Below are positions 45,790 through 52,556 of a stretch of 64,000 nucleotides of DNA, in pieces. Numbering within the stretch: position 1 is the stretch's first letter; the number at the start of each line of letters is the position of its first letter. Both the position numbers and the translations under genes were made by a program. The notes below the pieces were generated by a model, which saw only the letters and a program-made list of their open reading frames with translations, was not told where the DNA came from and did not search any database. The DNA is from Aquimonas sp041395245 (GTDB lineage Bacteria > Pseudomonadota > Gammaproteobacteria > Xanthomonadales > Xanthomonadaceae): positions 124,001-188,000 of the forward strand of contig JAWLAY010000010.1 in assembly GCA_041395245.1 (NCBI GenBank), read 5' to 3'.

Positions 45790-46233
45790 ATGGCTGTGCA
45801 AAAACGTTTTCCGTTCATCGCGGCACTCTTGCTTGCCGGTTTGTTCGTTTGGGGTGGGCTGCGTGCTGCCGACAGCTCGGCCAGCAGAACGGTGGTCTAT
45901 CACGTCAGCGACAGCGCACAGGCCACCTTCGCCCTGCGCAATGTGATGAACCACCGGCGTGCCGACCCCGATATCCGCATCGTCGTCGTCGCCAACGGGC
46001 CTGGTGTGGCGTTTCTGGCAGATGGTGCCAAAGATGCGCGCGGCAATACCTATGACGTGATGGTCGAGCCCCTGATTGCCGCGGGGGTGAAGTTCCGCGT
46101 CTGCGGCAATTCGCTGGCGGGGCTGCAGATTGCCGAGGATCAACTGCTGTTCGATGTCGAGGTGGTTCCTGCGGGTGTGCAGGAGATCGCCCGGTTGCAG
46201 ATCGAGGAGCACGCGGCCTACATCAAGCCCTGA
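45790..46233 (+). CDS. Exported DsrE/F-like protein
   Basis: Small DsrE-fold protein (147 residues) with a signal peptide (FPFIAALLLAGLFVWGGLRAA), so probably periplasmic. Core: VVYHVSDSAQATFALRN, IRIVVVANGPGVAFL, the conserved Cys in FRVCGNSL and VPAGVQEIARLQIEEHAAYIKP. Members of this exported DsrE-like group are often near sulfur genes, but their role is not settled. The ATG at 45790 follows GAGG at a good distance. It lies 33 bp after cbbR on the same strand. Confidence 0.85.
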   Translation: MAVQKRFPFIAALLLAGLFVWGGLRAADSSASRTVVYHVSDSAQATFALRNVMNHRRADPDIRIVVVANGPGVAFLADGAKDARGNTYDVMVEPLIAAGVKFRVCGNSLAGLQIAEDQLLFDVEVVPAGVQEIARLQIEEHAAYIKP

Positions 46234-46351
46234 GCGGGGCGAACGAAAAAGACGCAAAGGGGTCATGCGCGCGGATCGGCATCGCGTGCCGGGTTTGCCG
46301 CGCCGCTGAAACACCGGACAATGCCGTCCCCCGTTTGCGAGTTCGCTGTCC

Positions 46352-48250
46352 ATGACCGATGTCCGCCCTGCCGTCCAACTGGACGGTCATTCGCTTAGCC
46401 GTGAACAACTCCTGCATCTGGCGCACGGACGGGCACAGATCCAACTTTGCCCGCACGCACTCGAACGGGTGGCGCGGGCGGCGGATTTTCTTGCCGCGCA
46501 GGTGCAGCGGCAGGAGCCGATCTATGGCGTGACCACCGGCTTCGGCAGCAACGCGGATCGCTTGCTGGGGGCCCACCGTGCGCGCGACGAATTGCCGGGC
46601 GGCAACCCGCAGCGCAGCGACATGAATCTGCTCGAAGAGCTGCAGCACAATCTGGTCGTGACCCATGCGGTCTGCGTGGGTGAGCCCTTCGCCGTCGAGG
46701 TGGTGCGCGCCATGTTGGCGATCCGCATCAACACCCTGTTGCGCGGCCATTCCGGTATTCGTCCGTCGACCCTGCAAGCACTGACCGCGATGTTCAATCG
46801 CGGTGTGGTGCCGGTGGTGCCGCAGAAGGGTTCGGTCGGCGCCAGTGGCGATCTGGCACCACTGTCGCATCTGGCCATCGTGCTGCTTGGCGGGGGCGAG
46901 GCCTTCGTCGACGGGCAACGCATGCCCGGTGCCGACGCGCTGGCAAAGGTGGGCCTGAGTCCGGTGCGTCTGTCCTTCAAGGAGGGACTGGCGCTGAACA
47001 ATGGCACTGCGCAGATGCTGGCCTGCGGCGTGCTGGCCGTGGAGCAACTGGCCTATCTGTGTGATCTGGCCGATGCAGCGGCGGCCATGACGCTCGATGC
47101 ATTCGCTGGTCGTAGCAGTGCCTTTCGCGCCGAGGTGCATGCCCTGCGTCCGCATCCCGGTCAGATGCATAGCGCGGAACACGTTCGCGAGCTGACCGCC
47201 GGTTCCAGCCTGCTCGACATTGCCTACCACCTGGTGCCGCGGTTCAAGCCATGGCTGGCGGAGGCGTGGCAAGTGCCCGAACAGCAGGCACTGCGCTTCG
47301 ACATCGCCTGGGACTACGTGCCGCCAAGTCAGCGTCATGGGCGCGAGTCGTTTTATGCACGCTTCCTGCCGTTCAAGGGCGGCAAGAAACATCAACCGCA
47401 GGACGCGTACTCATTGCGCTGCATGCCGCAAGTGCACGGTGCCGTCCGCGATGCACTGGCGCAGGCCGAGCGCGTGTTGGACATCGAACTGAATGCGGTC
47501 ACCGACAATCCTCTGGTTTTCCCGGATGCCGAGAATCCGCGCTACATCGAGGATCAGGTCATTTCGGCAGGGCATTTCCACGGCATGCCGCTGGCCTTGG
47601 CGATGAGTTACCTCAAGGCGGCGATTCCGGTGCTGGCCAGCATTTCCGAGCGTCGCCTCAACAAGCTGGTCGATCCGTCCACCAACGATGGCCTGCCCGC
47701 ATTTCTGACCGGCAACGAAGACGCTACCGATTCGGGTTTCATGATCGTGCAATACACGGCGGCGGCTCTGGTCAATGATCTGGCCACGCGCGCGCATCCG
47801 GCCTCGGTGTATTCGGTGCCGACCAGTGCCAATGCCGAGGACCACGTGTCGATGGGCGCCAATGAGGCGCGTCATGTGCTGGACATGTGTGGCGATCTAG
47901 CGCACGTCGTCGCGTTGGAGCTGTATACCGCTGCGCAGGCACTGGACTATCGACGCGACATGCTGAATGCGGCGCGTGCGTTGGCCAAGCAGGGCGACTG
48001 GACGCTCATCGCCGCGCGGATCAGCAATCCGCCCGCCGTCGGGCATCCCGCTCGGGTGCAGTTCGAGCAGGAAGTCGGCGAGCTGATGCGTGCACTGGCA
48101 GAAAGCGACGACTTTCATCCCGGCGAACGCGTCGCCGCGCTGCACGCGCAGATTCGTCAGCACATCCGCTTCATGGCTTCAGACCGGGCGATGGACGGCG
48201 ATGTGCGCACCATCACCCGACTGGTGGCCGAGCGCGTCCTGTCGGTCTGA
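46352..48250 (+). CDS. Histidine ammonia-lyase family (MIO) enzyme with central insertion
   Basis: Aromatic amino acid lyase fold. The self-formed MIO cofactor would come from A164-S165-G166 in GSVGASGDLAPLSHLA; Y59 in PIYGVTTGFG is the catalytic Tyr and T104-H105 in NLVVTHAV resembles the HAL selectivity pair. NAVTDNPLVF and DAYSLRCMPQ complete the active site. At 632 residues it is about 120 longer than normal HAL: roughly 45-50 extra residues lie between RPHPGQ (266-271) and the SLRC motif, the rest mainly at the C-terminus. No hutU, hutI or hutG nearby. Histidine is the likeliest substrate but this is uncertain. Confidence 0.83.
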   Translation: MTDVRPAVQLDGHSLSREQLLHLAHGRAQIQLCPHALERVARAADFLAAQVQRQEPIYGVTTGFGSNADRLLGAHRARDELPGGNPQRSDMNLLEELQHNLVVTHAVCVGEPFAVEVVRAMLAIRINTLLRGHSGIRPSTLQALTAMFNRGVVPVVPQKGSVGASGDLAPLSHLAIVLLGGGEAFVDGQRMPGADALAKVGLSPVRLSFKEGLALNNGTAQMLACGVLAVEQLAYLCDLADAAAAMTLDAFAGRSSAFRAEVHALRPHPGQMHSAEHVRELTAGSSLLDIAYHLVPRFKPWLAEAWQVPEQQALRFDIAWDYVPPSQRHGRESFYARFLPFKGGKKHQPQDAYSLRCMPQVHGAVRDALAQAERVLDIELNAVTDNPLVFPDAENPRYIEDQVISAGHFHGMPLALAMSYLKAAIPVLASISERRLNKLVDPSTNDGLPAFLTGNEDATDSGFMIVQYTAAALVNDLATRAHPASVYSVPTSANAEDHVSMGANEARHVLDMCGDLAHVVALELYTAAQALDYRRDMLNAARALAKQGDWTLIAARISNPPAVGHPARVQFEQEVGELMRALAESDDFHPGERVAALHAQIRQHIRFMASDRAMDGDVRTITRLVAERVLSV

Positions 48251-48283
48251 TACTTCCTGCCTCCACAACAACGTACCCACACC

Positions 48284-49189
48284 ATGCGCACCCCTCTGTT
48301 CGTCGCCACGTTCGTGTTATCGATGTTTGCCACGCCCCTCGCGCATGCCGACGAAGCCTGGATGCAGTCCCAGCGGCAATGGCGCGAACAGCGTGCCGAG
48401 GCACTGAGTCAGCCGGATGGCTGGTTGAGTCTGGTCGGTTTGCACTGGCTGGCGCCGGGCCGTCATTCGGTCGGCAAGGCGGCGGACCGTGACATCGTGC
48501 TGAGCGCCGGTCCAGATGCGCTGGGCGAGCTCGAACTGAGCGAACAGGATGGCGTGGATCGGGTGCGTTGGTATCCGCCCAAGGATGTCGTGGCACTGCG
48601 CTACAACGACGCGCCCGTCGGCACCGAGTCCATCGAGGTGGGCGCCGACAGCAGCGATCAACCGGGCGTGATCACCTGGTCGGGCGGCAGTGTTCAACTT
48701 ATTGAACGCGGTGGAAAACTCGGCTTGCGCGTGCGCGACGCCGAGGCCCCCACGCGAACCCATTTTCAGGGATTGAGCTGGTTTGAGCCCGATCAGCACT
48801 GGGAGATCAAGGCACGCTTCGAAGCCAAACCCGCAGGCAGCACCATCCCGATTGCCAACGTACTGGGACAACTGGAAGCCACGCCCAATCCCGGTCGCGT
48901 CGTGTTCGAGATCGACGGCAATCGCTACACACTGGAAGCACTCGGCGATCCCGCCGAATCGCTGTTCCTGATCGTGGCTGATCGCAGCAATGGCAAGCAG
49001 ACCTATGGTGCAGGGCGCTTTCTTTACACCGATGCGGTGGTCGGCGGCGAAGTGATGCTGGATTTCAACCAGATGGTGAATCCACCCTGTGCCTACAACG
49101 CCTACAGTACCTGTCCCTTGCCGCCACCCGAGAATCGCCTGAATCTGGCGGTCGAGGCGGGCGAAAAGATCTATCAGGGCGCGCACTGA
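48284..49189 (+). CDS. Exported DUF1684 protein
   Basis: Secreted protein of unknown function, 301 residues. A signal peptide (LFVATFVLSMFATPLAHA/DE) is followed by the DUF1684 hallmarks DGWLSLVGLHWLAPG near the N-terminus and LDFNQMVNPPCAYNAY...CPLPPPENRL at the C-terminus. It lies 33 bp after the ammonia-lyase gene on the same strand, so the two are probably co-transcribed. No catalytic residues can be named with confidence. Confidence 0.88.
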   Translation: MRTPLFVATFVLSMFATPLAHADEAWMQSQRQWREQRAEALSQPDGWLSLVGLHWLAPGRHSVGKAADRDIVLSAGPDALGELELSEQDGVDRVRWYPPKDVVALRYNDAPVGTESIEVGADSSDQPGVITWSGGSVQLIERGGKLGLRVRDAEAPTRTHFQGLSWFEPDQHWEIKARFEAKPAGSTIPIANVLGQLEATPNPGRVVFEIDGNRYTLEALGDPAESLFLIVADRSNGKQTYGAGRFLYTDAVVGGEVMLDFNQMVNPPCAYNAYSTCPLPPPENRLNLAVEAGEKIYQGAH

Positions 49190-49216
49190 TCGCGTGTTTT
49201 GCGCGATGCCGCTGAA

Positions 49217-49843
49217 TCAGCGCAGATAAGCCCCAGCCAGATGATTCAACTGCGCGCGTTCGGTGTCGCGCAGGAAGGGGGCGATCAGCAGCATCACCTG
49301 ATAGATGCCTTTGTTGATGCTTTCGCGCTCGTCATGTTCGCCGCGCACGGCGGCGAAGTTCAACCAGAAGGTGGCAATCACTAGGATATTGGTCGCCGTG
49401 GCGCGGATCTCGTCGGTACTCGCGCGCAGGATGCCTGCCGCGGCCAGACCGCGCATGACGTCGATGGCGCCTTCGGACGCGCGTTTGAGGATGCGCGAGA
49501 AGTGCATGCGCAGTTTGCGGTTGCGGCTGCTGATATCGACCAGATCGCGGTAGATGAAGCGGTAGTCCCAGATGCACTCATACACCAGGTGCAGTTGCAG
49601 CCAGATGTCTTCGAGCGTCGGCAGGCGCTCGACGGGCGCGGTCAGTGCCTTGTCCATGCGCAGTTCGAAGCGCGCGAACAACTGCTCGATGATGTCGTCC
49701 TTGTTGCGGAAGTGGTAGTAGAGATTGCCCGGACTGATTTCCAGTTCGTCAGCGATGTGATTGGTGCTGACGTTGAGTTCGCCACGCGCATTGAACAGCG
49801 CGAGGCTCGCCTCGAGAATTCGGTCACGCGTATCGCGGGCCAC
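49217..49843 (-). CDS. TetR-family transcription regulator
   Basis: Repressor-type regulator of 208 residues with an N-terminal HTH (STNHIADELEISPGNLYYHFRNKDDIIE) and a helical ligand domain rich in aromatic residues (WLQLHLVYECIWDYRFIYRDL). It lies 13 bp downstream of the acyl-CoA-binding protein gene on the same strand and near the acyl-CoA reductase, so an acyl-CoA or fatty acid ligand is plausible. That is inference from position. Confidence 0.9.
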   Translation of the reverse strand: MARDTRDRILEASLALFNARGELNVSTNHIADELEISPGNLYYHFRNKDDIIEQLFARFELRMDKALTAPVERLPTLEDIWLQLHLVYECIWDYRFIYRDLVDISSRNRKLRMHFSRILKRASEGAIDVMRGLAAAGILRASTDEIRATATNILVIATFWLNFAAVRGEHDERESINKGIYQVMLLIAPFLRDTERAQLNHLAGAYLR

Positions 49844-49856
49844 CTCGGTTGCCTGC

Positions 49857-50114
49857 TCAGCCGGTCAGGCGCTTGACCAGCGCGACGTATTTTTCCATCG
49901 CCTCGTCTTTGCTGGTTCCGGCCAGTTTTGCCCAGGCGTCGTACTTGGCGGTGCCGACAAAATCGAAGAAGCCAGGTTTGGGCCCACTGACATCGCCTTC
50001 GGCACCCTGTTTATAGAGGGCATACAAGCGCAGCAGCATGTCGTTGTCGGGCCGCTCGGAGAGACCTTTGACGGCTTCGGCTGCAGCCTCGAATTGCTTT
50101 GCAAGCTCGGACAT
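49857..50114 (-). CDS. Acyl-CoA-binding protein (ACBP)
   Basis: Four-helix soluble protein that binds long-chain acyl-CoA thioesters, common in eukaryotes but patchy in bacteria. 85 residues from MSELAKQFEAAAEAV, with the hallmark LYALYKQGAEGDVSG, PGFFDFVGTAKYDAWAKL and GTSKDEAMEKYVALV. The frame is open upstream to 50159 but homology starts at the ATG at 50114. Divergent from the fatty acyl-CoA reductase gene 184 bp away, which suggests it delivers acyl-CoA to that enzyme. Confidence 0.92.
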   Translation of the reverse strand: MSELAKQFEAAAEAVKGLSERPDNDMLLRLYALYKQGAEGDVSGPKPGFFDFVGTAKYDAWAKLAGTSKDEAMEKYVALVKRLTG

Positions 50115-50297
50115 CGGCAACCTCACAAGGAACCCGGATCGGGCCTTGCTTGATAGCACGCAGAGCGAGCAAGGGTCAAACGCGGCGGCACGAATGTGGA
50201 CGGCCTGCGGGGCGACTTTGCGCCGCCCGAACTTTCAGGCAGGCTGTTGCCTGAAATCACCGGCCATCAGAGCCGATCAATCAGGAAGGGAGCTGCA

Positions 50298-52280
50298 ATG
50301 ACGTACTTCGTGACGGGAGCGACAGGGTTCATCGGCCGCCATCTGGTCAGTAACCTGCTGAAGCGCAAGGGCGATGTTCATGTGCTGGTGCGCAAGCAAA
50401 GTCTGGGCAAGCTGAAAGAGCTGGTCGAGCGCATGGGTTGGGATGCCAAACGCGTGATTGCCGTCAACGGTGACCTGTCCAAGCCGAAGCTCGGTGTCTC
50501 GGCGGCACAGCTGAAAAGTCTGCAGGGCAAGGTCAAGCACGTTTTCCATCTGGCCGCGGTCTACGATCTGGCCGCGTCTGCCGAGTCGCAAGTCGGTCCC
50601 AACGTGGATGGCACGCGTCATGCGGTCCAGTTTGCCGAGTCGGTCGCCGCCAAGTGTTTCCACCACACCAGTTCCATCGCGGTGGCCGGGTATTACTCCG
50701 GCGTGTTCCGCGAGGACATGTTCGATGAGGCGGAGAACCTCGATCACCCTTACTTCCGCACCAAGCACGAGTCCGAACGGATCGTCCGCGAGTCGTGTTC
50801 GATACCGTTCCGTGTCTATCGTCCGGGCGTGGTCATCGGTCACTCGAAGACTGGCGAGATCGACAAGATCGACGGTCCGTACTACTTCTTCGGCTTGATC
50901 AAGAAGATGCGCGAGGCGTTGCCGCCGTGGATGCCGACCATCGGCATCGAAGGTGGGCGGGTCAACATGGTGCCGGTGGATTACGTGGCCGATGCCATGG
51001 ACCACATCGCGCACAAGCCCGGTCTGGATGGTGGGGTGTTCCATCTCACCGATCCCGCACCGCGCCGGATCGGTGAGGTCCTCAATTTGTTTGCGCGTGC
51101 CGGGCACGCCCCGCAGATGAGCATGCGGCTGGACGCGCGCATGTTCAGTTTTGTTCCGGCACCGGTTCGCATGGCGCTGTCCAATCTCGCACCGGTGAAG
51201 CGCTTCACCGGCATGTTGCTGAAGGATCTGGGCATTCCAAAGGAAGTGCTGGGTTTCATCAACTATCCAACCCGTTTCGATAATCGCGACACCGAACGTG
51301 CCTTGAAGGGTTCAGGGATTCGGGTGCCGGAGCTGGAGGACTACGCGTGGCGGCTGTGGGACTACTGGGAACGTCATCTCGATCCCGATCTGTTCGTCGA
51401 CCGCTCGCTGCGTGGGCGTGTGCAGGGCCGGGTGGTGGTGATCACCGGCGGATCGTCGGGCATCGGGCGGGCGGCGGCGATCAAGGTGGCGCTGGCGGGC
51501 GCGCGCACGGTCATCGTGGCGCGTGGCGAAGAAGAATTGCTGAAGACGCGCGACGAAATCATCGCGGCGGGCGGCGAATGTCACGCCTACACCGCCGATC
51601 TGGCCGACCTGGCTTCGTGTGACGACTTGTTGCGACGGATCTTTGCGGATCTGGGGTCGGTGGACATTCTGGTGAACAACGCGGGCCGCTCGATCCGGCG
51701 GTCGATTGCGCTGTCCTATGATCGTTTCCATGACTTCGAGCGCACCATGCAGCTCAACTATTTCGGTTCGCTGCGATTGATCATGGGCGTGCTGCCGGGC
51801 ATGACCGAGCGGCGCAAGGGCCACATCATCAACATCTCGTCGATCGGTGTGCTGGCCAACTCGCCACGTTTCTCGGCCTATGTCGCCTCCAAAGCCGCGC
51901 TGGATGCGTTCAGTCGCTGCGCGCAGGCCGAGTTTTCCGGGCACAACATCAGTTTCACCACGATCAACATGCCGCTGGTGCGCACACCGATGATCGCGCC
52001 GACCAAGATGTACGAATCGGTGCCGACCATTTCGCCGGACGAAGCGGCGGACCTGATTACCCAGGCGATCATCGAGCGCCCCAGCCGGATTGCGACCCGA
52101 CTGGGCATTTTCTCCTCGGTGTTGAATGCGATGGCGCCGAAGGTGTACGAGGTGGTGATGAACACCGCGTTCCAGTTGTTCCCCGATTCGGCGGCAGCGC
52201 AAGGCAAGGGTGGCAAAGATGAGCAGCCGTCATCCGAGCAGATTGCCTTCGCGGCATTGATGCGCGGCGTGCACTGGTAA
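50298..52280 (+). CDS. Fatty acyl-CoA reductase, two-domain SDR (Maqu_2507 type)
   Basis: Two fused SDR domains as in the Marinobacter fatty acyl-CoA reductase that makes fatty alcohols from acyl-CoA with NADPH. 660 residues, the same length class. Domain 1 (1-370) has TGATGFIG (6-13) and the catalytic YFRTK (152-156). Domain 2 (from about 375) has VVVITGGSSGIGRAA, NNAGRSIRRS and YVASK (528-532). MRGVHW ends the protein as in that family. Ribosome site GGAAGGGAG just upstream of the ATG at 50298. Partners: the acyl-CoA-binding protein and the wax ester synthase at 31609. Confidence 0.92.
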   Translation: MTYFVTGATGFIGRHLVSNLLKRKGDVHVLVRKQSLGKLKELVERMGWDAKRVIAVNGDLSKPKLGVSAAQLKSLQGKVKHVFHLAAVYDLAASAESQVGPNVDGTRHAVQFAESVAAKCFHHTSSIAVAGYYSGVFREDMFDEAENLDHPYFRTKHESERIVRESCSIPFRVYRPGVVIGHSKTGEIDKIDGPYYFFGLIKKMREALPPWMPTIGIEGGRVNMVPVDYVADAMDHIAHKPGLDGGVFHLTDPAPRRIGEVLNLFARAGHAPQMSMRLDARMFSFVPAPVRMALSNLAPVKRFTGMLLKDLGIPKEVLGFINYPTRFDNRDTERALKGSGIRVPELEDYAWRLWDYWERHLDPDLFVDRSLRGRVQGRVVVITGGSSGIGRAAAIKVALAGARTVIVARGEEELLKTRDEIIAAGGECHAYTADLADLASCDDLLRRIFADLGSVDILVNNAGRSIRRSIALSYDRFHDFERTMQLNYFGSLRLIMGVLPGMTERRKGHIINISSIGVLANSPRFSAYVASKAALDAFSRCAQAEFSGHNISFTTINMPLVRTPMIAPTKMYESVPTISPDEAADLITQAIIERPSRIATRLGIFSSVLNAMAPKVYEVVMNTAFQLFPDSAAAQGKGGKDEQPSSEQIAFAALMRGVHW

Positions 52281-52289
52281 GCGTGGCGT

Positions 52290-52458
52290 CTAGGAGCCTG
52301 TCGGCCTTGAAGAATCGAAGCGAAAATTCGGCTGGGCGAGGCCAGTTTTTGCCGGTTTCGCAGGGCAATAGTTGAACTATTGCCCAAGGAAGCGGCGAAA
52401 AATGGACCGTCCAGACGGATTTGCAGCCGATTCCCTTTCAAGTCCGACAGACTCCTAG
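52290..52458. repeat. 169-bp MITE-like element, copy 1
   Basis: Begins CTAGGAGCCTGTCGG and ends CCGACAGACTCCTAG, terminal inverted repeats with one mismatch. In the centre is the palindrome GGGCAATAGTT-G-AACTATTGCCC. Copy 2 at 56442-56610 is the same length, in reverse orientation, and differs at only a few bases. It starts 9 bp after the reductase stop codon. No coding capacity. Confidence 0.9.
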
Positions 52459-52556
52459 CGACCGGGTGCCCGTTCGCCTACGACTTTGGTCAATCTGGCG
52501 GTCATCTTGCATGGGCACAATGTGCATGTGCAGCAATGACCGTCAGTGAGGAAACG

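Noticed and set aside
50196..50297. N-terminal extension of the fatty acyl-CoA reductase
   Set aside because: The first SDR strand starts at the ATG at 50298, which has its own ribosome site and matches the length of the Marinobacter enzyme.
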